Part shown: positions 1-11,289 of the stretch, piece by piece
Position numbering within the stretch: the stretch's first letter is position 1
How the letters are laid out: each line of letters begins with the position of its first letter
Assembly (NCBI GenBank): GCA_018398815.1
Contig: CM031602.1
Location: 102,100,511 to 102,164,510, forward strand
Direction of reading: 5' to 3'
Source: Conus ventricosus
Lineage: Eukaryota; Mollusca; Gastropoda; Neogastropoda; Conidae
Length of the DNA: 64,000 bases
Position numbers and translations under genes: made by a program
The notes under the pieces: generated by a model
What the model saw: only the letters and a program-made list of their open reading frames with translations
Told to the model about the DNA's origin: nothing
The model's database searches: none

Positions 1-1126
1 GCAGTTATTAAGCGATGTCGCTGTGTTGATTTATTTCCTAAGGAAGGAAAAACGTTAAGCAGTGGGGTGAGAGAAGGGTGAAGATAATTCATATTTGTTT
101 TATAAAACCCGTTGATTTAATGCAGTCTTTTTTACCTGCATCGTGTGAGAAGACTTGATTCAATGGGTTTTCTGTGTGCGTTGAATACACTTCCCCTCGC
201 CCATCATGCAGTGGCTAAGACTTGACAGCAATGGTCAGACGGTACTGACGGCAGGGTTCCAGTACCCTTCTTCCTTCTCCTTTCTTCTTCTTTTCCTCCT
301 CTCCGACTCTCCTCCCAGCTACGTCCTCCCCCCTCCCGGGGGCTTTCACCTGGAGCACGATCTGGATGGTGCCACGTACTGGTCGAGGCCACGTTCTGGC
401 TGAGACCACGGACGGGATGGTGCCCCCACGCTGATCGAGGCCACGCCTTGGTCGGGACCGAGGGCTGGTTAGAGACGCCCGCCGTCTTGACTGGCCGGCC
501 TGGACCCCGTCCAGGACCTCCAGTAACAGCTACGTCCCCACCCCCCCCCCCGCCGGGACACGCTCTTCACTGCCCGCTTGGAAGTCGAGGGTGCGGCTTT
601 GGGCGACTCCCTGCGAGAACCAACCCGGCTCGGAGCACCTAGTGCGACAGGGTGGCTCCCTGCGGACTTGGCAGGGACAGGGATGTGGACGCACTCCATG
701 GTGTGAGAAGGGACGACTGGAAATATTTCCTTTAATTGTGTGTTTGTCATATGTGCTGGAATGCTGTAATTATGATCATGTGCGTCGTATGGCGAAATAT
801 TTATTTATAATCGTGCATGTTGTGGGTGCGGGAGTGCTTGATTGTGATTGTGCATGTTGTGTGCGTTGAAGTGCTTGATCGTGATTGTGCATGTTGTGTG
901 CGTCGGAGTGCTTGATCGTGATTGTGCATGTTGTGTGCGTTGGAGTGCTTTATTGTGATCGTGCATGGTGCGTGTGTTGGAATGTTTATTTGGCTGGTGT
1001 GAATAAATGGGTGTTGTATCGTAATCTTTATTGTGTGGTCTCTTGCGGAGCGTGTGAGGTCAGTCACTCCCTTCACTCCACCTAGACGATCCTGTCAGGG
1101 CAGACCTCCAGGGGTCGGTCGTGACA
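1..1126 (+). repeat. 5' LTR of LTR retrotransposon A (truncated by window start)
   Basis: Base 1 corresponds to about base 6151 of the 3' LTR. The two copies then run in parallel to TCGTGACA here and TTGACA at 7266. Differences are mostly single-base indels in homopolymers, so the insertion is probably young and part of the difference may be sequencing error. About 1.05 kb of this LTR lies left of the window. An AATAAA polyadenylation signal sits at 1002-1007, before the LTR end. A pyrimidine-rich tract (265-315), a C-run (about 540) and a 37-bp minisatellite lie inside. Confidence 0.9.
812..995 (+). repeat. 37-bp minisatellite inside LTR A
   Basis: About 4.5 imperfect copies of a 37-bp unit beginning GTGCATGTTGTGTGCGTTG and continuing AGTGCTTGATCGTGATT. 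The same array with the same copy number is in the 3' LTR at about 6950-7122, so it predates this insertion and was carried through reverse transcription. It sits just before the polyadenylation signal. Confidence 0.85.
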
Positions 1127-1130
1127 ATTG

Positions 1131-1148
1131 TGGGGGCTCGTCCGGATG
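1131..1148 (+). promoter_or_regulatory. Primer-binding site, tRNA-Pro type
   Basis: Four bases after the LTR end the sequence reads TGGGGGCTCGTCCGG then AT. This matches the well-known proline tRNA primer-binding site used by many gammaretroviruses, with one G missing after position 15. It fixes the LTR/leader boundary and the plus orientation of the element. Confidence 0.8.
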
Positions 1149-1850
1149 TGAGGGGCTCTGGCTGTCTCTCTCTCGTTTCGCAGAGTACCTGTTTAGTTTT
1201 GTCTGTTTTGTATATGTTTAGTCAGTTTGTCATGTTTGTTCGTGGGTGGTTGGCTGGGTGACTCTAGAGTGAAGGGAGTCTTTTGGTGGCCTGAGGGAAC
1301 TTCCGGCGTGACTCGGGAGTCGAGGTGAGACCGAGGGGAGTCGACCGCGTCCAGACCTCCTTCCGCCGGGTACCTCACGCAGGTACGGCCGTAAGTCTTG
1401 CCCTTCTGTTGCCGCTCAGTCTTCCATTCCTGTGTTGTATTTAGCCAGTTCTTGTTTTTTTTTTTTCTCTACGGGTTGTTGAGTACAGGGGGTTGTATTG
1501 GACGCTAGTGTTTTTTTTTTTCCTCCTCCGGATTCCGTCTGCTAGGTTTTGTTTTGTTATTTTTTGCGGCCAGCCCCACCGCACTGTTGCTCGTGCTGTA
1601 GAGCGCGGTGTTGCCAGAGTGGGGGCAGCCGGACATAGTTTTTTTTTTTTTTTTTTTTCGGTGAGCCCCACCGCACTGTTGCTCGTGCTGTAGAGCGCGG
1701 TGTTGCCAGAGTGGGAGCAGCCGGAACTTGTCCTTACACACGCACACACACACATACACAATATTTCACACGCCCCTAAAATATTTGTTTTTTTTTCTCT
1801 AGTGGAATTGTTTTTCCCCTGTATTTGGAAAACTGTAGGATATTGTTGTC
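1149..1850 (+). other. Untranslated leader of element A, with a duplicated block
   Basis: Between the primer-binding site and gag there is no convincing reading frame. A block of about 62 bp (1572-1633), beginning AGCCCCACCGCACTGTTGCT, is repeated at 1664-1725 with a spacing of 92 bp. Long T-runs separate the copies. The duplication may be part of a structured packaging or translation leader, but that is inference. Confidence 0.7.
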
Positions 1851-3500
1851 ATGGCGACGTCCGGCGCTGGTGGTATGGCGACGCGGGCGTCGAAGAAGAA
1901 GGGTATTCAAAATGTTACTGTAGTCCCTACTATTAGTACCAGTACTTCGACTACGGTAACTTCTACCTATTCCATTTGCTGTAGCAGGTAGCCAGTGAGT
2001 ACTTTTACTACCTCTTCGCTGGGGGGTCTCCCTGTCGAGACCCCGACTGGCACTTCCGCTCGGAAGCGTCAGAGTATAGCGAAGCAACTGTGGGCTTCTT
2101 TTGAGTCGCAGAGACCGAAACCTTCTCCTCTCCAGGCTTCCCCTCGTAAGGGGCATGCCCCAGAAGACTTTCCTTATGGAAAGTCGAGACCCAAGGGACG
2201 GGTCAGACGGATCATCCTCCCGTGTCGGGAGTGGTGAACCCCGCCCAGGACATCACTTCCGTCCTGATGTTTCTAGAGCGACAGCGACGGGAGGATGAGG
2301 CCCAACGTAGTGAAGAGGCTGCTAGGCAGGAAGCTCTGCGTAGGGAAGAGGCTGCTAGGCAGGAAGCCCTGCGTAGGGAAGAACGTAGGGAAGAGGCAAG
2401 GCTCCGTAGGGAAGAGCTAGATAGGATGGAGGCTCTGCGTAGAGAGGAGACTGACAGACAGGAGGTTATGCATAAGGAAGAGGCTATTCTTCGTAGGGAG
2501 GAGGCTGCTAAGCAGGAGGCTCAGCGTAGGGAGGAGGCTGCTAAGCAGGAGGCTCAGCGTAGGGAGGAGGCTGCTAGACAGGAGGCTCAGCGTAGAGAGG
2601 AGGCTGATCAGCGTAGGGAGGAGGCTGCTCAGCGTAGAGAGGAGGCTGCCAGACAGGAGGATCGGCGTAGGGAAGAGGCTGACAGGCAGGAAGCCCTCCG
2701 TAGGGAAGAACTAGACAGGATGGAGGCTCTGCGTAGGGAGGAGATGGAACAACTTCTTTCGCGGCCTCCCGCTTCTGTAAACCAGGGAGTTAATCACCGG
2801 CAGGTGATAGAGTTAGAGGCCCAAAGTTAAAGCTTCCAGAGTTCAGACCTAGTGAGGACATTGATATGTTCTTAGAAACATTTCGACAAGGTTGCTTGTT
2901 CATACCAATTGTCTGAGGAGCAAAAGGCTATGCACCTTTTTTCTGGATTATCTGGTGCTGCAAGGGAGTGTGTGCTCACTCTAAATGAAGGTGCGTCTTA
3001 TGCAGACATGCAGTTGGTTCTGCGTAAGCGTTTCCACCTTACCCCAGAGACCTACAGGAGGAAGTTTAGGTCCATGAAGAAGAATAATGACGAGACCTTC
3101 GTGCAGTTTGGTGATAGGCTGCGCAAGACGCTAGGGTACTGGCGTCAGTTAGCTAAGTTGGAGCTGGAGGATCTGATCCTCATTGAACAGCTCACCAACA
3201 CTGTGTCCCCAGAGTTGAGGATCCGGATAGGCGAGACAGCACCTCAGGATTTCGCGGCTGCGATTCACACAGCTGAGGTGTTTGCTGAAGCTCGCAGGGC
3301 TTATGGGCATCGCCCAGATAGGAGAGGAAGCCCTCCACAGGATTTAGTAGCAATAAGGTACCGACAACTGCTAGCGGGTCGAATAAGACAGGCAGTCCAT
3401 CGGGGACCTCAGCACCTCGATTTTGTTTTCTTTGTGGTCGTCCTGGCCACATCAGGAAAGATTGCCCTAGAGCCGCTGGTAGTCATGGGGCTAGTCCTTT
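1851..3500 (+). pseudogene. gag: gag of element A, frameshifted
   Basis: Gag would be the structural protein of the retrotransposon particle. The first ATG (1851) opens a short basic segment that soon hits a stop. From 2222 to 2830 a frame encodes about 20 tandem REEAARQEA-like heptads, a long charged coiled coil. From 2909 another frame encodes a helical retrotransposon gag core (residues include KRFHLTPETYRRKF). A CCHC zinc knuckle (CFLCGRPGHIRKDC, 3424-3465) closes it in a further frame. At least three frame changes are needed. Some may be sequencing indels, since homopolymers are unreliable throughout the window. Confidence 0.85.
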
Positions 3501-3559
3501 CCAGCATCCTCGCGCCTCGGCTAACGTGGGTCCATCCAAGCTTCTGGTGGTACAGAGTG

Positions 3560-4055
3560 TCCAGTGTTTCTTTCTGTTGTTGGTTCATCCTTGGTCGACA
3601 CCATCAGGGATTCGGAGCATCAACACTCTTTGTGGATAAGAATTTGTTTCCCCTGAGGCCCGGCGGGGCGCTAGTTATGATGTGTGCGGGTTGGAGGCTG
3701 GTTTTATTTCCACCCGTCCTTCTGTACTTATTCCTATCTCCACCCCCTACTTCTGTGGCGAAGTGTGGGCCATCGCGGTGGAGCGACCTCTGTATTCCCT
3801 TATCATAGGGAATACTATCACCTTTGCGGACGGACGCAGTCAGTCCGTGTCTACGGATCTGCCCGTACAGGCGTGTGAGGGAGTCACCACACGCGCCCAA
3901 GCTAAGAAGCAGGAACAGGAATTGCGTCCCGTTCTTCAGCCGATCTCTGACGAGGTTCTTGCTAGGGCCGATCCTGCTTCCATTGTTCGTCTTCAGGCCA
4001 GGGACTTGGATGTCCAACGCCTGCGACAACTGGTAGATCGTCCCGCTCAGTCTGC
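3560..4055 (+). pseudogene. pol: pol of element A: protease region and linker
   Basis: After the zinc knuckle a degenerate aspartic protease is suggested by a VDT-like triplet near 3596 and by the protease C-terminal signature PLYSLIIGN near 3810. A linker with TTRAQAKKQ follows from about 3885. In this element the linker leads straight into the integrase zinc-binding domain rather than into reverse transcriptase. The protease active site is not clean; frameshifts cross it, so the call rests on the flanking signature and position. Confidence 0.6.
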
Positions 4056-4560
4056 CCAACACGCCAAGGTGAGCTTCAAGCTCCACAAGGGGATCCTCTT
4101 TAGGGTTTTCACTCGGGCAGATCGTGTGGCCAAGCAGCTTGTCGTTCCCAAAGCTTGAGAGAGTCTGTCCTCCGGCAAGCCCACGATTCCCCATGGCAGG
4201 TCATATGGGCTCCAAGCGGACTCTCGAGCGAGTTAGGCAGGATTTCTTTTGGCCAGGGATGAACTCACAGGTTAGGCAGTACTGCCGCAGTTGCGATGTC
4301 TGCCAACGGACAACGCCTAAGGGTCGCTTGAAGCGTGTTCCCCTAGGGTCTGTGCCACTGGTTGGGGAGCCATTCAGCAAGGTTGGGGTTGACCTGGGGG
4401 ACCCATTAAGCCACCATCCGATCGCGGTCACCGCTACACTTCTGTAGCGGTAGACTCTGCGAGTCGGTACCCCAGAGGCTGTCCCGCTTAGGACTATCGA
4501 TGCCCCTACTGTTGCTGAATCTCTCAGGCAGATTTGGACGCGCACTGGCGTGCCCAAGAA
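4056..4560 (+). pseudogene. pol: pol of element A: integrase, 3'-truncated
   Basis: An H2C2 zinc-binding domain is readable: GHMGSKRTLERV, then FFWPGM, then CRSCDVCQR (about 4200-4310). The catalytic core begins with VGVDLG and, after frameshifts, AVDSA and EAVPLRTIDAPTVAESLRQ up to RTGVPK at about 4556. The second and third catalytic acids (normally in a DxGxxF and an E motif) are absent because the sequence jumps directly to RNase H. The integrase is therefore inactive. Confidence 0.8.
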
Positions 4561-4744
4561 GAAGTACGGCCGGAAGTTTGTACTGGAGAGCGATCATCAT
4601 CCTCTCCAGTGCTGGACCGGATCCGGCCAGTCAGTCGTCGGACTCAGGAGTTAGGCAGTGGAGCTGCAGAGTCATGCGTTCACTTTCCGTCATATCAAGG
4701 GTTCCTGTAATACGGATGCTGACTATCTTAGCCGAGCTCCGTAG
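4561..4744 (+). pseudogene. pol: pol of element A: RNase H C-terminal remnant
   Basis: Immediately after the broken integrase come FVLESDHHPLQ (about 4573-4606) and, in another frame, FTFRHIKGS and DADYLSRAP followed by TAG at 4742-4744. These are the end of a Ty3/Gypsy RNase H domain. All of reverse transcriptase and the first part of RNase H are missing, so an internal deletion joined integrase to RNase H. The final stop directly after the RNase H end implies that RNase H, not integrase, is the last pol domain. Confidence 0.8.
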
Positions 4745-5097
4745 TTAGCGTATTGGAAAATCAGTCAGAGGGGACACCTCCCCTCAACCAGGGTTATATC
4801 CCTTTTTGGTCTCTGTATCAGTTGTAGTGACAGTTGTCACTTCAGTGAGGTTAATGGTTAGTGAATCACCAATGGTTCGGATTGTTACCTTCATGGTTGG
4901 AAGGTTCGCTTAGTTGTTTGATAAATGTAGTATTATGTATTTCCCCGTGTGATTCTATCGTGAAATGTTTGTATTGGATTCATCGTACTCTGTCGATCAC
5001 AGAGAGTTGGGTTCGGTCCCATTGTTGTGAAGTTGCACATGCGACAAGGTTCAAAGGAGCACTGTATCTCAGAGAAACAGATGCTTTTAGAAGGGGG
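4745..5097 (+). other. Element A 3' untranslated region and polypurine tract
   Basis: No reading frame resembling env or any other protein was found between the pol stop and the LTR. The purine run AGAAGGGGG at 5089-5097 lies directly before the LTR start and is the likely plus-strand primer. Confidence 0.65.
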
Positions 5098-5099
5098 TT

Positions 5100-7266
5100 T
5101 GTCACGAGTTTGTCACGAGGCCTACGACGTTCGACCCACCTAGGGTGGCGGAATTACTTATTTGTTTATTGTCGTTGCTGTTGTCGTGTACCGTCCCTTA
5201 GTGTGGCTTGTGGTGCGGTTGCACCTTGGTATAGTTCAGCTCAACTTCGTTTGCTTCTCTCTCTCTCTCTCTAATTCCACCGCCCGTGCTATTCATCCTG
5301 CAAGTTCACGGGTGGCCGGTACCTTTCTCTCGAACTTTCTGTCTATCGGCCTCTCGCCTGTCTTTTTACCTGTCGCACGTGCTTCGTTTTTTTTTTTTAG
5401 TTTGAAGTATGCTCACTTCTGTGACGCAGCATGGCATGTTGGCCGCCATTGCTGAGGGAGGTTAGCTCTTCACTCGAGCGGAAGATGTCTCTGGGAGCGC
5501 CTGCTCCAGTCTCGGTTCCTTACCGTATCATCGAGAGTACAGTCAGTACTTTCAATTCCTGCAGTCGGCCTGTAGGAGAGGACATCGCTTCTCTGTTTCC
5601 GCATCTTCGCCTCTGTCCTCTCGACTGGACAGAGGGTAGAGAGAGTCCTTTGACCCGCCTCTTCGGGGTCACCCACGGGTAGCTGGTAAAGCATCAGTTT
5701 CGTGGTCTGTTGTTTTGATTTGTCGTTGTTAGCCGGCTAGTCTTCGCTTTTGCGCAATTTTCTTTTGTTTTCGAAATTGTAAGAGAAATATTGTGTGAGA
5801 CCTTTTCTCTGGTTAATTCCATCTTTAACCTGGCCATTCTAAATTATTTCCAAAATTCTTTCTCCTGTTTATGTATCTGGTGATGCGGTAGTCGGTGGGG
5901 AAGGGAGAGAACCTGGTGATTCAGGGTTGGAACTTGCTTGGTCTCGCTCGTCCGCCCCTGTCACATTCGCCGGACTTTTATCCTTCGGCCACCGTCTGTT
6001 TGTGTGTGCAAGGAGAACGAGTTTTATGTTCACGAGCGTGCGTACGCATGATTTGTCGTTCGGATGCGTGGTTGGAAATTGTGTTATTTTGAAATGTGTT
6101 TATAAAATGTGACAGTTGTGCCATTGAATTATTATTTGCAAATGTGGTGGCAGTTATTAAGCGATGGTCGCTGTGTTGATTTATTCCTAAGGAAGGAAAA
6201 CGTTTAAGCGTGAGTGAGAGAAGGGTGAAGATAATTCATATTTGTTTTATAACCTGTTGATTTAATGCAGTCTTTTACCTGCATCGTGTGAGAGACTTGA
6301 TTCAATGGGTTTTCTGTGTGCGTTGAATACACTTCCCCTCGCCCATCATGCGAGTGGCTAAGACTGACAGCAATGGTCAGACGGTACTGACGGCAGGGTT
6401 CCAGTACCCTTCTTCCTTCCTCCTTCTTCTTCTTTTCCTCCTCTCGACTCTCCTCCCAGCTACGTCCCCCCCTCCGGGGGCTTCACCTGGAGCACGATCT
6501 GGATGGTGCCACGTACTGGTCGAGGCCACGTTCTGGCTGAGACCACGGACGGATGGTGCCACACGCTGATCGAGGCCTACGCCTTGGTCGGGACCGAGGG
6601 CTGGTAGGACGCCCGCCGTCTTGACTGGCCGGCCTGGACCCCGTCCAGGACCTCCAGTAACAGCTACGTCCCCCCCCCCCCCCCCCCGGGACACGCTCTT
6701 CACTGCCCGCTTGGAAGTCGAGGGTGTCGGCTTTGGGCGACTCCCTGCGAGAACCAACCCGGCTCGGAGCACCTAGTGCGACAGGGTGCTCCCTGCGGAC
6801 TTGGCAGGACAGGGATGTGGACGCACTCCATGTGGTGAGAAAGGGACGATACTGGAAATATTTCCTTATAATTGTGTGTTTGTCATATGTGCTGGAATGC
6901 TGTAATTTATGATCATGTGCGTCGTATGGCGAAATATTTATTTATAATCGTGCATGTTGTGGGTGCGGGAGTGCTTGATTGTGATTGTGCATGTTGTGTG
7001 CGTTGAAGTGCTTGATCGTGATTGTGCATGTTGTGTGCGTCGGAGTGCTTGATCGTGATTGTGCATGTTGTGTGCGTTGGAGTGCTTTATTGTGATCGTG
7101 CATGGTGCGTGTGTTGGAATGTTTATTTGGCTGGTGTGAATAAATGGGGTGTTGTATCGTAATCTTTATTGTGTGGTCTCTTGCGGAGCGTGTGAGGTCA
7201 GTCACTCCCTTCACTCCCACCTAGACCGATCCTGTCAGGGCAGACCTCCAGGGGTCGGTCTTGACA
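5100..7266 (+). repeat. 3' LTR of element A (about 2.17 kb)
   Basis: It starts TGTCACGA at 5100, behind the polypurine tract; a second TGTCACGAG at 5111 is an alternative start. It ends TTGACA at 7266, where the 5' copy ends TCGTGACA. TGTCACGA and TCGTGACA are perfect inverted termini, as expected for an LTR. AATAAA lies at 7139-7144. The 37-bp minisatellite is at about 6950-7122 and a C-run at about 6670. Beyond 7266 the sequence changes abruptly to a LINE reverse transcriptase. Confidence 0.88.
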
Positions 7267-9070
7267 TCCACCTTCTTGGAGAGAGGCGGTTGTTATCCCT
7301 ATTCCTAAACCAGGGAAAGATCATTCGGATCCTAACAACTATCGTCCTATAACTCTCACTAGTTGCTTATGTAAAACTATGGTGAGAATGGTATATTCTC
7401 GATTGTTATGGCAGTTAGAATGTCTCGGGGCCTTAGATGTTTCCCAGTGTGGATTTCGGAACAACCGCATTACTACTGATCACCTGGTTCGATATGAGTC
7501 TTTTATCAGGAATGCTTTGATTAATGGAGAACATGTAGTTTATATTCTTTTTGATTTAGAAAAAGGTTATGACACAACATGGAGGCATGGAATTCTTCAG
7601 GACGTGAAGGCACTTGATTTCAAAGGTAATTTACCAATGTTTATTGCTAGTTTTTTTGTCTAACAGGCTTTCATTCGACCTTTTCGGATCCTTTTGATCA
7701 GGAGATGGGTGTCCCTCAGGGTAGCATCCTTTCTCCACTTCTGTTCAATCTGAAGATTAATAACATCGTCCAGTCAGTAAAGTCTGGAATTGATAAGTCA
7801 TTATTTGTTGATGACTTCTCCATCTCTGCCAAGGAGAAAACGTTGGCTGCAGCTGAGCGTCAACTTCAGTTGTGTGTTAATCATGTTCAGCAGTGGGTTA
7901 CTGAAAATGGATTTAAGTTTTCAGCTACTAGGACAGAGTGTTGCGATTGTATCGGGTTTTGGTGAGACCAAAGCTAGATTATGGGTGTGTGGTATATGGT
8001 TCTGCACGAAAGTCTTACCTCAAAGCTTTGATCCAATTCATCATCAAGGACTGCAGATTGCTCTGGGAGCACTTCGCACATCTCCAAAAGAGAGTTTGTA
8101 TGTTGAATCTGGTGAACCCCCTCTGGAGCTAAGGAGGTTGTGTCTTTCCATGAATTACTACCTGAAACTGAGAGCTAATCCAGAAAACCCTGCTTATGAT
8201 ATTGTCATGAACCTGCCTTTTAGAGCCAAATATGACTTAAAGCCAAATGAGATTCCTCCACTGGGTATTCGTATTTTGCCCCACTTCGGGGCAGCTGGCA
8301 TTGACCTTGATGCTGTTGATGACGGTCCATTACAGACTGATTTACCTCCTTGGAAGGTCGCCAATCCAGAGATTAATTTATATTTAACTCAATTTCGAAA
8401 GGAGGTCACCTCGAGTGCTGCATATAAACAACTTTATCTTGGGCAATGTGAACTTTATAAAGATTTTATCAAGATTTTTACTGATGGTTCTATAAAAGGT
8501 GAGGGCTGCAGCTGCCATTGTGTGTGATAACAATTTTCAGGAGCCTACTTTTTTTTAGATTGCGGGATTGGTCGTCTGTTTATACTGCTGAACTGAAGGC
8601 TTTAAATCTGGCCCTCAGTGCGGTGTCCACATCAGATCAGAATGATTTCCTTATTTTATCAGATTCATTGTCGGCATTGTCGGCTTTATCGACAAGAGAA
8701 GTGTCACATCCAGTTTTGGCTGATATTCATGATCTTCATTCTCAGCTTGTCTCTTCGGGAAGGCATATAGTTTTCTTGTGGGTCCCCAGCCACATGGGAA
8801 TCTATGGTAACTCAGTGGTGGACAAAGCAGCCAAACAAGCTCTCGGTGCAAGTCTTTCCAGGAAGCCTATGCAGTTTGTTCCTCACTCTGATTTACGTCA
8901 TAAATCTAGTTTGTATTGTCGTGAACTGTGGCAGAGTGAATGGTGTAATCAAATTCATAATAAATTGTTTAAAATTTGCCCAGATTTAACCAATCCTTTC
9001 CCATCGGTGGTATGTAACCGTAAAGAGGAATCGGTTTGTCACGGTTACATATTGGGCACAGCTATATAAC
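7267..9070 (+). pseudogene. LINE reverse transcriptase plus RNase H, frameshifted
   Basis: Reverse transcriptase motifs in order are PIPKPGKDHSDPNNYRPI (from about 7298, in a broken frame), FDLEKGYDT (7549-7575), MGVPQGSILSPLLFNL (7705-7752) and the catalytic LFVDD (about 7801-7815). Further on an RNase H domain follows: FTDGS (about 8477), AELKALNLAL (8588-8617), LSDSLSAL and HMGIYGNSVVDKAAKQA (about 8790). RNase H after RT is characteristic of the I superfamily. Frame changes occur near 7663, 7965 and 8525, so no intact protein is encoded here. The RT palm sequence retains the two aspartates. Confidence 0.85.
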
Positions 9071-9458
9071 GCACAGTTGGATATTCAGAAGGGAAGAACC
9101 CCCATGGTGTGTTGCATGTGACAGCTTGTTCAGTGTTAATCATTTTTTGACAGAATGTGCTGATTTGATGTGTATCAGAGAGAAGTTCTTTTCCACCAGT
9201 GATTTATCAGTTCTTTTTCGTGAGATTTCAGTAGATCTTATTTTCTTTTTTGAAAGAGGTAAACTTATTTTATAAAATATAGTGTTTTAATAATGTATAC
9301 AGGTGTCGTCGGAGTTGAACAGATAATTGTGCTTTTGTCTTCATAAATTTTAAGCGATGTGTTAATACTAGTGTGGGTATTTGTATCTAGAGACTTAGAT
9401 AGATAGCTGAGGTCCTGATTTGGCTCCTAGCATTCCGCTGGACCCTATAAACACTAAA

Positions 9459-9497
<39 letters not shown>
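7267..9497 (+). mobile_element. I-group non-LTR retrotransposon, 5' part cut off by element A
   Basis: The block begins inside reverse transcriptase at the LTR boundary and ends in a (CTAA)n tail at about 9455-9497, a tandem tail typical of LINE 3' ends. The N-terminal part of the LINE should lie left of the window on the other side of element A. Nothing except this LINE is seen up to the tail. Confidence 0.8.
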
Positions 9498-9799
9498 GTG
9501 CTCTTTAACTGATCTTTATCAGCCTCCCACTCCAAATCCAACTCGTAAAGTATATTAATAAGCTCTGTAGCTACTTCGGCCTTCAGTTTTTAAACCAGAT
9601 TAAAATCATAAATTACAAAATAAGTAAGCCGCGGCATGGGCCTGAACGCTCTCCGCAATACGCGCCGTAAAAAAAATCGATAAAGGTGGCTGAGGTCTAT
9701 TTGAGCCCTGGGTTTTTCCGCTCTCTGGCAGCAGTTGTAGTAGAATATGATTGGTTAGCAGGCACATTGCAGATGTGAAGAGTGGTCCTACATTCCACT
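9498..9799. other. No recognised feature
   Basis: No open frame, repeat or element similarity was recognised in this stretch between two LINE remnants. Confidence 0.5.
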
Positions 9800-11000
9800 A
9801 CATGACATACCTTGCACCTTGACACCTTTCGCCCTTCAATGTCTTTCTTTCACCAGCATGCTGTCCCACCACGCTGTCCAAGACCTGGAGAGGGAGTCTA
9901 CTTACTTCCGCTATCTTCTGGACGGCCTCCCTCTTGACCTTCGTCGCGCCCCTCACGCCCAAGACAAAGAGCCTCAAAGACTCTCTCAAGAATCCTCTTT
10001 GCCGATGACTGCGCACTGGTGGCCCATGCAGAAATACGATCTGCTAACGATTCTTGACCGCTTCTCCGATGCTTCAAAGCACATTGTGGCCTGACAATCA
10101 GCCTCACAAGACTGAGGTTCTTCACCAACCCTGCACCAAACACCACCCCTCGGCACCCACCATCGTCATTAACGACTCCCAGCTTGCGGACGTTAACATT
10201 TCAGATATCTAGAAGTACCATCTCCTGAGATGGCACCCTGGACAGGGAAGTTGATGTCCAAAATCACAAAAGGCAACGCCAGGCGCTGGGGAAGACTCGC
10301 GCAACAGAGTGCTTAGGGTCAACACAACATGCGGCTGACTACAAAACTGCGAGTTTACAACGCAGTGGTCTTGCCCTCTCTCCTCTATGGGTGCATCTTG
10401 GCTAACTGTAAACCGCAGAACACGTCAACAAGCTGGAGAACTTCCACATGCGAGCTCGTTCGCTCATACTCGGAATCCATTGGCAGGACCGTGTTTCCAA
10501 CCTTCCGGAGTCCCCTGGACTGTGCTCACACTACAATATCAAGTCCCTGCTCATCAAGGCCCAGCTTCGATGGGTGGGGCATGTCATCCGTATGGAAGAG
10601 CACCAAAAGCCAAGGCGACTGACTGTATGAGAGCTACTGCACGCAAGAGAAACGAAGGAAGCCCAAAGAAAACGGTAACAAGGACCGGTGGTCCCCCATA
10701 TCAAACCTTCCAGTGGTGCAACTCAAACAAAGAACTAGAGGAGTGCGCACAGTGACCCGACCTCTGGGCGGGCCACAATTCTAAAAGCTGCTACCAACTT
10801 TCGAAAGTACTCGACGCCAAAATCTGACGGCCGCCAGGGATCAACCCACAGAGCAGCAGCAGCAGTGATCACTGACAACGGACCTTCCAGTGCCCCCACT
10901 GTTCCAGACTCCTGCGCCTCCAGATTGGGGCTGCAGATCCACCACCGCGTACATCGATTGAGCTCAGAAACCTAACTCATCTTCGAACCCGCAAGGACTG
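9800..11000 (+). pseudogene. Degenerate LINE: reverse transcriptase C-terminal half and zinc finger
   Basis: The palm motif LFADDCALVAHA is at about 9995-10030. It is followed by the thumb and connection region typical of metazoan endonuclease-reverse transcriptases: TKLRVYNAVVLPSLLYGC (10338-10391), HMRARSLILGIHWQDRVSNL (about 10446-10505) and KAQLRWVGHVIRMEEH (about 10555). A C-terminal zinc-finger remnant FQCPHCSR lies near 10885. At least five frameshifts and stops are present. The endonuclease and N-terminal RT are missing, as in a 5'-truncated insertion. Clade is unresolved (RTE- or Jockey-like). Confidence 0.75.
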
Positions 11001-11289
11001 ACCATCAGTGTTTTCATGGGATGCACATGTTCGACGATGTGAAAGGTGTTTCTTTCACGTCTGCGGTCTTTCAATCTCACAGCTCGTCCCTCGAAAATCG
11101 AGGCAGGTTTCGTTCTCTGGAAATTCCTTGACATATCGTTGGAGGAGATAGTATGCGTCCTGAACAGAAAAGATAGATAAGATTCTGAAAAATCCCACCC
11201 CTGAACAACCAGAAAGCAAGTCAGATCTTTGCCAAGGTCTCTTAGCTTTTATAGAAGGTATTCGCTGACTGTTTTTTTTCCACTTTGAA

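Noticed and set aside
448..750. Pro-rich frames in LTR A
   Set aside because: Produced by the C-run and GC-rich LTR sequence; broken in the 3' LTR copy.
4861..5274. Possible env gene between RNase H and 3' LTR of element A
   Set aside because: The 137-codon frame has no signal peptide followed by glycoprotein features and crosses the LTR start at 5100.
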